Made by a program: the position numbers and the translations under genes. Source: Cruorifilaria tuberocauda (Eukaryota > Nematoda > Chromadorea > Rhabditida > Onchocercidae). From it: DNA of 64,000 bases. The stretch covers positions 62,001-126,000 of the forward strand of contig JABVXU010000049.1 of the NCBI GenBank assembly GCA_013365365.1, given 5' to 3'. Below the pieces are notes generated by a model that had not been told where the DNA came from, did no database searches, and worked only from the letters and a program-made list of their open reading frames with translations. Below are positions 34,029 to 45,829 of this stretch, in pieces (position 1 is the stretch's first letter; each line of letters begins with the position of its first letter).

Positions 34029-36216
34029 CAAAAAAAACAATAATGTGCTTCATTTATATTTAATAAAAATAGTTATTCCACATATTTTTATCACCTGTAA
34101 AGTCATCCGATCATTCTATAATTTTTCAATTAGGAATTTTAATGAACATGATACTGATCCTTTTACGTTTTAAGTTGTGAATAATTAAATGACTGATTAA
34201 ATAAAGTAGTAGTTTTCAAGTTTCTCCTACAGTTATTCTGGGTTTTATAATCATTTAATTTTATAGTGAATGCTTAATTTTTAATATTTGCTAAAAACAT
34301 CACTTTGTTTCATTTTCCCAATAAAAATGTTTCGATCAGCACAAGCAATAGATGCCGCAATTACAAAATAAACTAATTCGAGTAATCTTAAAACTGTAAT
34401 TTAATTGTGACCCATATGTTTTAAATAAATGTGACTTCCGGTATATTGCGAATGTTCGGTTTATTAATTATACACATTTGAAAGAAAACTTAAAAGTATT
34501 AATTTTTCACGTGAATGATTCTGTTTCAAAATGTTCAGGAAATAATGAGTTGTCAGTTACCGATTTATAAAAACAATTATATAGAATTTTTTTACTGTTG
34601 AGAACATGTTCAACTTTTTTGTAGCTGTTCAATATTGGACTTTCTCCATCTTTTGCATTCCAGAAATTAAACATACTGCTAAGAATTTCATAGAAATGAG
34701 TTGAATTGCAACAGATAATAATCTTTTAATTTTATCCAAATATATTCAGAGCTATGAATGTAAAAAGGCAAGTCAGTTTACTGGTGCAAAAAATTACGCC
34801 TTGTGATTTGAAGTATTCTCTGATCCAACAATCTTCTTTGCGCAAATATAGCTTTTCTCTGTGTAAGTTATTCAAAGAATAAGCAATGTTACGCAAGATA
34901 CGCTAAGATAGCGGAATTTTTCAGTTTGCTCGTAGAATCTACAACAATATCTTTGCGCCGATAAATTGAACCTTTAATTTAATCATCCCGTCGTAAATTC
35001 AAGTCGCATGATTTCCGGAAATTTTTCCGTTGCGAAACATATGGTGGAGATTCAATGTAACCGAAATAGAAGAACAGAGGAAGAGATAAATATATATAAG
35101 TAATGTGATTTATAGATATCAGTACTATGGACATCAAAATTGTGGTTGAACAAAAATTTGAGAAGTAAACAATGATTTACTATATTAATGTATAAGAACT
35201 TAATGCACAAAATGAAGACTGCGTTAAAGCACACTAGCAAATGGAATGTTTGAAAATTTGTTAAGTACGTTATAAATTTTTTAATTGAAATTTCACGATG
35301 ATTTCACAAACACATTTGCAGCGTCTTACGTCATTTAGAAGTCTGGCGTAGTTTTCAAGTTTCGTAAATAACTTTCAGGTGGAAATTTCTCTATATGTAA
35401 AAATGGATTGTTTCTAGAAATATTATTATAAAAACTACAACTAATATTGCCTTCGAGCGACCTGCATAATTGCGTTTTTGCCGAATTGATCGAAAAACTG
35501 AAGCGAACGTTTTTTATTCACGAAATAGAATCTCCAAATTACTTCAGAAATGACTATTGATCAGACTACTTATCATGAGTAGTACTTTGTTTCTTTCCAT
35601 AAAACATTAAACAAAGAGATTTTGATGCTTTTTATTTCAGTGCGACACTTCTTAAATTGGTGATTATGAAAAGTATTCCTTTCCATCATATCTTTATTTT
35701 TGAAGTCGAAAACGGTTTTGAATTTTACAGGATTTCAAATGAAACTGAAGATTTAAGAGCCCTTAAAAAATGTATAGTTGAAGCAAAAAATCAGAGCATC
35801 AATGCAGTTATAAACAGGAAATGAGATATTATATTTTCTAATTTGATAAAGAAACAACGGACTAAATAGTGATTGGTATGTAATGATAAATGGAAATTTC
35901 CATAGTGAGCAATAGTAAATATTGTCCCAACTACCAGATCAAATTTGAATGGTTTCCTTGTCGCTATTTGTCTTCACACAGTTCCTTGACTGTAATAACA
36001 GCACACCAAACACTAAAAATTTTTCCGCCTGGTTTGTCTTTTCAGTTTTCTTAATTGTAATTTTTCAAAATGGTAACTTCTATTCTAAGTCAGTTTGAAT
36101 GCTAATAAAATGCAATAAAAGGAAAATAAATGAATGAGAGTTGGGAAGGCAATGATACTTTGAAAAATTAAATATGTTTTAGATACATTTCACAAATACA
36201 AAACTATTCAAAAAAG
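34029..36216. other. Convergent intergenic region
   Basis: Lies between the 3' ends of the three-module gene and the chitin-binding gene. It contains copy 2 of the duplication. No other exon or RNA gene was recognised. Confidence 0.5.
34212..34440 (+). repeat. Diverged direct duplication, copy 2 (downstream of the gene)
   Basis: Second copy of the 33545-33780 segment, located after the stop and polyadenylation signal of the three-module gene. It suggests a past duplication of intron plus last exon, with the matching second exon now unrecognisable. Confidence 0.8.
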
Positions 36217-38722
36217 TCATTTAACAAATCGAAAATTGCTTACAAATCCTTGTCCTCCTATTTGATTGCTTTTGCAAATAGATTGCCCTGGACACTGACC
36301 ATTAAGACCACAAGAACCAATCTGTACACCAGCATCACAGGTGCAGTGTTTATTTGCATCATATTGAGTGACTATCGGTATAGGTGATACTAAATATCCA
36401 GTTGAAGCAAGTGGTAGCTGACTTATTAATGGGTAAGTTGCAATAATATTCGGTTTGTGCGTTGCTGTTGGAATTTTCTCTAACTGCGCCCCTTAATAAG
36501 TGCATAAGAAAATCAAATTTCATTAATTCGATACAACATAAAATCCACTTACATTTTCACAACTGTTAGTTTGCTTTCTCCTTCATCATTTGATCACTTT
36601 TTTCTAGACTTTTTAATTTACGATATGATATGGTCAAAAGATAACACATTGGGAGTACCTTTTAAGATTTCGAATATCTTTCAATAATTGGCTAGATTGT
36701 AGAAAGATATAAACCAGGCAAGAACTTACTAGGATTCCATACGCAAACCTGCAGAAAGACATTGAAAATGAGTCCTGGTGCACAAGGCATGCGTTGCCAT
36801 CTTCCACAATACAAGCTATTCGATGCTGGTTGACACTGCAGAAAATGTGATGCACTTTCTGGATCAGCAACAAGCGGCTCGATCATCCATGAACAAATTT
36901 TCTCGTATTTGGCATCCTCAACATTTTGTTCAACTACTGCAAATAGCTATTAATAATAAAAGATGCAAATAATTCATAATTCATAAAAGAAATTCGATCA
37001 CTTCAACAGTTCGAAACTATCACCTGTGCTATTTAGTTTATGTTCTCAAATAAATTCACTTTGTGTTTCGAGTATCAAAAAAGTAGTTTTTCAGAATCTA
37101 TTTTATCAGTTGGGCCATAAGATAGATACTGAGGAACTAGTTTTTGAATTTGGACTTGAGAAGAGTCGAAATTCAGTGCTGAGTGCAGTCTTGAAGGACT
37201 AAAATGAAGAAAACGATCATCCCTTTTTTTGATGCGAAAAGATATAAGGTTAGAAAGTGATAAAAAATGAAATTGCATTAAAATGAAATGGTATGGCATT
37301 AAAATCATGGCTTTTTTTCTTGAGGGTAATTGTAGTAGTCAGAGGGTTCATAACTGTGATCACGTTTAGCTGATTCAAACCTAAACATGCTTGGGGCACA
37401 ATAATAGCCGGCTTTCCTGTTTCTTTTCGAAATTGTCGGCAGTGAAGTTGTCCATTACTTAGCAGGTGGCAACCTTCCGGAATTTGTTTACTCTAGAAGT
37501 AAACATCATAAATTTTTGCAGATTAAAAGTATCTCTGTTCAAATTGTTAGAAACATTAAACTGAATTTAAGATATAAATTAAGCTTAAGCAAATCTGATT
37601 GAAATATTAACTGAAAGTTTAGCAGCACCAGGCAAATAAGTTGGATCAGGTGAACCACAGATGCACAAGCCACCGGCATTTGGACAGTCATCGCAATTAT
37701 CACTCTAAATTGTATTTTATGTATTTCATGTTGGAAGATTTCAACATTCCATATTGAAAATTGCAACAGTTCTTACAACTACTTTAAGGGAAATTTTAGG
37801 TTTCTTTTACTGCAACACTGCCCCAATCATTTCCGATGAACACTAAATCTTAATTACAATGAAATAGCAATAACTGTGGCCTACAGAAATCATGCATCTT
37901 TGCTCATCCTGACAGATCACTTGTCGAGCTTGACGGACCTGAAATCTGGAAACATCGAATTATAACTTGAATTTGCAATTATATTCCAAGATTTTTTCAT
38001 TTATTGCGAAAAATTCTTTAAAAAGGATCTCTGCTTCTATCTTCTATTTGGAATATAATATAGAAGTAACTCAATCTTTCACCTTCGATATGCTTCTTTC
38101 ATCTTCAACTTCATTATATGTGACAAGTTCGATAATTGTCAATTTTTCGCATTCACAATTTTCATCGTCCGCAGAACACGAGCACTGCTTCTTTTGTTGT
38201 TCAATTCTTTTCACCATAAACTGCAATGAAAAGCATTGTTTTTTAGTTCTAGGACAAAATTTCCACTTAATTTAAAGACTAACTTTTGGGCCACTTCTCA
38301 ACTGAGGACAGAATTTGTATTTTTTAGCATCACGTTCATCGCATAATTGTTGACGAGCTTCGACAAATCCATCAATTTTACATTCTCGAGCTGGTGCTAC
38401 AAATTGATATCCAATCGGGCATTCCTTTAACACCCAAATACCAAGATCATTACTGAAACAAACCGATTTTTCAATCAATTTTTTCAAGCAGCTGAATTTT
38501 TGGAAATTTAAAAGTATTTTTCGAAGAGATCACCAAACCGATTTCCAGCATTTTCAGCTTGAAATACGCATTCGACATATTTTTTTGGATCATTTGTTGG
38601 TCGTGGAAGAGATGGTAATTGGCAGATGTCACCAATAATGCTACGCCAAATCACGGAGGAACTGATATTATCACTCCCACTATTATCTGAATTATTTTCT
38701 TCTAACTTCGTATCGCACTGTT
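36217..38722 (-). CDS. Secreted chitin-binding/EB-like cysteine-rich protein (5' exon not found)
   Basis: Eight exons join with consistent phase: 38539-38722, 38284-38452, 38083-38220, 37885-37938, 37612-37704, 37381-37492, 36730-36936 and 36217-36491. The first two encode a CBM14/peritrophin-like unit (DICQLPSLPRP..KKYVECVF..LKECPIGYQFVAPARECK). Middle exons are Cys-rich (CSCSADDENCEK, CDDCPNAGGLCICG, GCHLLSNGQLHC). The exon at 36730-36936 has a second unit (CSWMIEPL..HFLQCQP..GRWQRMPCAPGLIFNVFLQVC), typical of chitin-binding domains. The last exon is EB-like (CTCDAGVQIGSCGLNGQCPGQSIC). Known: such domains bind chitin in eggshell, cuticle or pharynx linings. Inference: an extracellular matrix protein. 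The signal-peptide exon upstream of 38722 was not located. A GTAAGC donor near the end could extend the gene instead of the stop at 36217-36219. Confidence 0.75.
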
Positions 38723-41700
38723 CTGAAACAAATAATTTTCAATTACAGTTACGAAAGTACAGTCATATATATATATATATATATATATGGATGCAGAGAT
38801 ATATTCGTTCAGTCATATACATGGATTACCTCCATGATATTGATAATGTTGCTTTATCTAGCATTTTTTTCGTTTGGAGAGTTTCCTTACAATCTTTCCT
38901 AATATTTAATCTGCTTTATATGTTATCATGCTGAGAAATAATCTTGCTTCAGATGTAGTTCTTAAGAAGCTTATACTGGGTATACAAAGTGTTGAGGAAA
39001 TGTGTATTTGACGAATATTGAAGAGGGACATACCAAAACAAATGAGAAAAGAGTTGAGGAGAAGAGTGATAAGTTGCATGTTGCAAGTGAAATAACTACC
39101 AGTAAAGCAATAGAAGAATAGAAACAGAATGGAAATATTATCGCACTGAATGAATCAAGGATTGTGGTCCAGATCTTTTACCTGTTCCCTATTTGTAGGG
39201 ACGAGGGAAATCTACACAAAACTGGACTTATTTTTTTCGATATTAATTGTATACACTCAGTAGTTTCCCACTGCTTTTTTATCATCCACCCTTTTCATGT
39301 TTTTTTGCCACTATATTCTTTTCTTTACTTCACTTGATAGACAGCCGTATCGAAGAAATCATCCAACCCTGTCTCATTTTCCTAATGACTCCATTCATGC
39401 TACTAATATGTATCTTGTGTATCGTATATCAATCCTCTACACCAATCGATCCAGCAAAATCAAAGAAATCGAAATGCTTTTTGGTTCATTTATACTGTAC
39501 TACAAACATCGTGTGATTCATTGGGAAAATAACTTTTATATGCATTGACATATTTTCTTAGTACTCATCAACAGAACTAAACTTTGCAAGCGCCACTCGT
39601 ACCACAATTTTCAATTTTAGTCTATTCATTTCAATTAATTTTTCCGCACGTGCATTCATCTCCAACTCAGATTTGTTGCCTATAAAAGCCAAACTTTTCA
39701 GCTTTTGCTACTGAAACCAGTAACTGAACGGTATAATCTAATCTTCAAGTAATTTTTAATGGATTTTTTAAAGCATAATTTCAAATCTTCATGTCGCAAA
39801 TTCATACTTGGTTTTATAGTAAATTTCAAAGTTCGTGTTCTTTTTTTTGGAAACCATTGCATATATCCAATGAGATAAAACAAGCTCTTAAATTTAAGGA
39901 AATTTTTTAACCTAACACATTCATATACAAAGTTTCATCTCTGAACACAGAATTTTTCAACTTTCCAATCTTTTTCAATAAGTCCACAATGCAATCGTTC
40001 GTATAAATCGGTGCTTTGCTCGAAAATAAGGAAGGAAGAGATTAAATTTCATGATTCGGATCTCAAAATCTATTATTTCACATTTTAAATGACAAAATAA
40101 ATAGAAATAGTATCAATAATTGCTCCGAACTATCAAGATGAAATTTTATTTTTCGGACAATATGAACAAAATAATCATATAACTGGACTATGCCCGTTGC
40201 ATTAATGTCATCAAATTTTTCCGTATCTGTAACTGTAGAACATGTATATTGAAATCATTTCTGCTCGTGACAAGTGTTAGAGCATTCTAGAAAGGCGGCC
40301 TTGAATCTTCGAAAAAATCTGTGTTGTTAACCAAAACACAATCTTTAAAAAACACCCTTTACAAATTCCCAGGACACAACTGCATCCAAATAACATCTTG
40401 ATTGATAATAATAATCGACATGGATCCTTGAGATTTTCGAATGAAGCTCATTATGAAAACATAAATTAATTTAAACAAAGATTCAAAAATAATGAAAAGT
40501 CTCGAAATACAAGATATGTAGTGGAACGAGATAGTCAAGAAAAAGTGATAGTAGACTACCCACTATTTCTAGAATGCTTCTACGTTTTTCATCTAGGCCG
40601 GAAATAGCTAAATAATTAGTGATTGGTCTTTAATTACAGTTTTTAAGTGTGGCGTATGACTACGACCAAATACTACAGGCGTCATGTGTTGCGTAACTAA
40701 GCCACTACATATATTGTAGCTTCATTTTTTACGTTTATTTCACATGCTCTTCGCGACTGGAAAATTTTAAGAATTAAAGATATGAAATTCATTGCTCCGC
40801 TTCCTTATATTTTTTTGCATTTCTTGCCTTTCAATTAATGTCTGTGGTCATCAGTACTATTGATTTACTAAGCCAAAATCTTCCGAAAACAAATAACATA
40901 TTTTCTAGAAGTACCAATTTTTCAAATATGAACTTTTCAAATACTGCCGATCTATTTAATTTAATCTATTCAACTTCAACAAATCATTACTTATATGCAA
41001 TTCTTTTGCTTCATGCAATAAATCTCTTCAGTTGACATTTAACCCCTTTCAGTTTAAATTATTGATCAACTCCAAAATAGGATAATGAAACAGGTCATCC
41101 AGTTTTGGGATTTCAAACATAAGCCATACAAATAATTCCCGAATTTCACAAAGAACTCTTACTCAGTCCAGTTCTACACAACAAGTTTCCGAAAAATCAG
41201 ACAGAAGACAGCTAAAACACAAAGACTGAACTTTCTGTTTCTACAAGTCATATACCTATCTACAAACAAGTTACTAATTCTGTTGTGCAATCCGTTCTCG
41301 TATTCTGACTTTCCAACTAACATGAATTGTGCGATAACCTCACCACTGTTGTTTAGATAATATCTTAAAAAATCCAAAAATGGGACAGTGCATTAATCAA
41401 ACTTCAGCATTTATTATTTTCAGAAACAAGTTAATGCCTTTAAAAAGCAGTTTTCAAGTAGACAGTAGAAATCATAACTGGAATAAACTATCAAATGCTT
41501 ATTACATGATTCCTTAACTAAAATCTGATATCGAAGACTTATTAAACTTACTATATTTTTCAATCAGCAATTTTTCTCGCCAGTACTTTGTCTGCTCCTC
41601 TTTCCTTCTTCCTCATCCTTAATTTCCTCCCCCCCCCCCATCCCTTTTCCTACACCTCCATTCTTCTTAAAGAGAATATTCGCTCGAAATCAAAAACTTT

Positions 41701-41927
41701 TTCTAAATCTTTATGGAAGGTTTGAAATTTCTCTTTAGTCGATATTAGTAACAAAAAATTTTACTGAATTATCACCATTGAATAAACGTTTTTCTGCTAC
41801 TCATAATTCGTATCAATAAAATCAAATTTCTATGAGCAAATATGATCAATTATAAACGTTTCTTGAAAAATCGAGAAATCCATAAATTCATTTTTTTTTT
41901 AACTGGATATTACAAAAAGCTCACAAA
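38723..41927. other. Region between the chitin-binding gene (5') and fat-2 (3')
   Basis: Should contain the missing first exon(s) of the chitin-binding gene. An AT microsatellite lies at 38765-38788, and a C11 homopolymer in a pyrimidine-rich stretch at 41629-41639. No homologous exon was seen. Confidence 0.5.
38765..38788. repeat. (AT)12 microsatellite
   Basis: An uninterrupted AT run just upstream of the first recognised exon of the chitin-binding gene. Confidence 0.9.
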
Positions 41928-44900
41928 TTATTTCTCTTTTTGCTGACCAGCATAGGTTAGGATACCAGTACCTCTACCAATAAGATATTCTAGTTTTATA
42001 TTGAGTGTCAAATAATCTAACAAAAAATCAGCATTGCTTTTACATCGATATGCCTTATAAGGTTCCAGAACTTTTTTAATTGCCGTTGTTGCTTCGATCA
42101 AATGATAATGAGGAATTTTCGTGAAGAAGAAATGATGAGCTACGTGTCCTGTAAATGATAAATCATGATACAGAAATAAATTATTTGTAGTTTCCATTGA
42201 TAATTAGTCCATTTTTTTACTTTTTCTTTAATGTAAAAATCAACATTGAAAAATTGATACCATCAGTGATATGATGCAGCAATGTATCGATACCGAAACC
42301 ATACACTCGATCGATGGTTTGTACTTGCCCCATCACGTAACTCCAATAGCCTTCCTCGTAAACCTAAACAAACATGAAACAAAAGAACCTTAAACTTTAA
42401 AGAAACCGCAGGATAAAAAGCGACTTAACTGCGCAGTACTGGATATTTCGCTTATAATCCAAGCCATATCAGCAAATGAGTTCATAAATCATTTTATACC
42501 TTCCTCAACTTTTATTACACTTATTTTTCTGTTCTTGATTAGGATTCACTTAAACTGAGATTACGATTGGCTTCCTTACTAACTGTGCTAACTACTTTCA
42601 TAATATAGAAGAGGAAAAAAAGAACTACTTGAAACATCAGAAAACCATATTGACGAAAAAAGTACAAGGTTGTTAAACTTTCATTCATTAAACTATAGAA
42701 AATATCATTTCTTACATAAAATATTTCATTTCACGGAACCGAGAAAAAAGCGACACATCATAAATACATATCTACTTCAAGAAAACTTGCAATTTTAAGT
42801 AGCGAAACAAAAAAATAAAAAAAACCTGAAACATACCTCTATATTATAATCATTGTGTTGCAAATAAGTTATGATAACAAGCCAGTAACCTTGAAACAAC
42901 AGCGGAATGTAATAATATTTGATGAATGCAAACCAGTTATTACATAAGACAAAGGCCACCTGGAATATTTACTATGTTGCTGATAGGAATAATTTATTAA
43001 GTTTCTGAAATTCAAAAATTCCAAGTCCACAGATTCTGTAAAAAAATCTCTTCTGGAATGCATTTTTAATGTTTTATCACATATTTTCTAGAATTAATAA
43101 ACTAACCACAGCACAAAACAAACATGCTAAACCACTAATAACACATTCCGTTCGTTCACGATTGGTATTAAAAAGTTTACTATAAGGCCAAAAGTGGCTA
43201 CCATCTGGTAGACCGACCATCGTATAAATTGGACTCCATCTATAAAGCTCTTTTTTCTTGAGAAAATATGATGTTATATTAAATGACACTTCTCGTTCGG
43301 GTAAAAAACAGTGTCACTCATGTCCATTCAATAAGCAGATGAAAAGCAAAAGACTTCAATAGCTAAGAAAATGTTTTTCTGATATTTTCCACATTTAATT
43401 GACATCCTAAGCCAGCCAAATCCACAAATACAATATTTAACTAACCGAATAAAACCGGAAAGTGGGATCTTTGAAAAATTGCGCATTATCCAACCACGTG
43501 TCATGAAGTCGTTTTCGACTACCCAGGGATGTCCCTAAACTTTAAATTAATTTGAAATAATTAGTCTCTAATCTAAATAAAAAAAAAACCATCTATTACT
43601 GATTACGATATGAACACAATAGAGCATTTGACACAAGCAAATAAATTTAATATTAACAAAAGAAAGTAACGCACCATGTCATTATCAATATGAGAAGTGT
43701 ACTGATGATGTCGTCTGTGCGACTTCTGCCAGGGCCAATAAGGTGCCAAAAGTGGAGCGTGAGCGATATGTCCAAAAAAATCGTTAAGCCAAGTATATTC
43801 AGAAAAGGTGCCATGACCACAATCATGACCAACCACAAATAGAGACGATCCGAACATTCCCATGCAGCAATACCTAAAACTGATCATTTATATATTCCAA
43901 TAAACATCTTTTTTTGCATATTTCAATAAACATCTATTTTTAAATCCAATTGAGTGTTCAAAATCAATACATCCACTTTTTTGTCGCAAATCTTGGTTAT
44001 TTTGTAGTCATGAGAACCAAAACAAAAATGAACATATCTTACCATATAAATAGTCCAAAAATTCCAAATAATTCGAATACACCAACAAATCTGTACAAAC
44101 CGTACAATATTATGAAATCGAGAACAAGATAAAACAGTGATTTGAATAGCGACCTTTCGAAACACGATGACGGTACCGCACGTCTTATTTCTTCAAACGA
44201 TGGCAAATTCGGTTTTGGCAGCTTGAAAATTGAAGACAACAGTAACAAACCAATAAATCACTTAAAAAATATACTGGTGATAGCAACGCATCCTATCCCC
44301 CTTACGATTGCCATATGTGCCTTACCTTCTTCGCAATACTTTCAATATCATAAGATTCCAACTCCATTTCAAAAAGCTGTTACAAGTTTCTGCTATGTTC
44401 CTCTAGTTGGAAATCAACCTTCCGAGTGGATAAGTCTTTTTCTAATACTATTCAGCAATGACTAACATCCACTAGTTGCCAACAAAGTGAATAATGCAAT
44501 TCGTTTACGCACTCTTCCAAAGTCTATTTACTGAATAAAGCAGACTTTTTTGCACGAAATTCTATTACTGAACTTGAACATGAATAATGCATGTTATGAT
44601 AAAAGTTCAGCTCTTATTTTATTTATTGAAACAAAATGAAGGTGAGAAAATGAAAAACTCAGTCTCGAACATTATTCCTGAATTATTTTTACGTCTTAAA
44701 AAAAAATAGGCATAGAGAGAGATGGATATTTCTCGTATCGATTGCTACATACGGCTATGTTGCCGTGAAAGTTTTGGGTTTGAGTTTGATTTACAACAAT
44801 CGAATAGAATTTCTTTCTTATTCGTAATTGATTCGATGGGAGGAGAAGATAATTTCGTACAACTGAGTGAAATTGAGCTCTCTGCTGATCGTACAAGTCG

Positions 44901-45829
44901 AACGAAAGCTTTATTTCAAACTGATTAATAATACCAATCAGTCTAGAAGGGTAATCGTAACCTTACATCAATATCTACGTCTTTAATAACCCTTTGTATA
45001 ACTGCAAATCATGTCCTGACCTAAATCAACGATACATTGCCGACAAACTTTTGTACAATTGTAAACAATAAGCTCACAAAAGACTGTAGGAAAGCCTTGT
45101 GAAGCAGTTAAATAATACATTCACAAAGAAGGAAAAATAACCATTTAAACAAATTCTATAGAACAATCTCCATACTGAGAATATACAAATTACAGACAAC
45201 ATTATTTCGGTTTTTCCAACATATGTGCCCTTTTGCAAATTTCTTCTCAAATGTATGTTTTGAATGAATATATTTCCGTCTATTTTTCAGTGTTTGAAGA
45301 TACAATAATTTTGCTATTTGGTCGCTTTGAGGAAAATGATCTAAGGCAAAACATATCTATTTCAGGAACTTGACGATTTTCGAGATTGTAATAGGTCTGC
45401 TAACCAGACGATCTTTTTTCCAGTAGTTATAAACCTCGAAGTTATCAGCATAATTATATAGATCTACATAACACAAACCGGCTGCATCAGCCAATCAATA
45501 ATTTGAACTACCTTATTGGCCCATACACAAAGGAATATCAGGAAATCTCACTGAATGCGACCGGATTGAAAAGCTAAGCATAAGAAAAAATACGAATACC
45601 AAGTGATACAATGTATAATTTGTAATATTCATTAAATTTAACGAAAAATACATAAACTTCTCAGAAAAAAAAATTGTAGAGCAGAAGGAATGAAGGGAAA
45701 TCAAATTTCCGTAACAAACCCAGCGAAATTTAAAAGTTTTACATCTAATGAAGTATCTAAAAATCCTATCAAACATATAATTATTAAACAACAAATGAAT
45801 TTACCTGGGATGTCATCATCGTCGTCATC
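41928..45829 (-). CDS. fat-2: Delta-12 fatty acid desaturase (FAT-2-like)
   Basis: An ER membrane di-iron desaturase that inserts a double bond at C12 of oleoyl chains to make linoleate, the entry to polyunsaturated fatty acids. All three His boxes are intact: HDCGH (in [16 protein letters not shown], exon 43675-43873), HRRHH ([12 protein letters not shown]), and HVAHH ([16 protein letters not shown], last exon). FAT-2 signatures [43 protein letters not shown] and [13 protein letters not shown] appear in order. FAT-1/omega-3 enzymes share the fold, but these strings are closer to FAT-2. Exon 2 (44043-44221) starts [12 protein letters not shown] assign the first exon to 45806-45829 ([14 protein letters not shown] donor, phase 0), about 1.6 kb upstream; that start is less certain than the rest. 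The tail ends GQQKEK. Confidence 0.92.

Noticed and set aside
39247..39516. Hydrophobic 89-codon frame on the plus strand
   Set aside because: Hydrophobicity follows from T-rich sequence. No homology or gene context.
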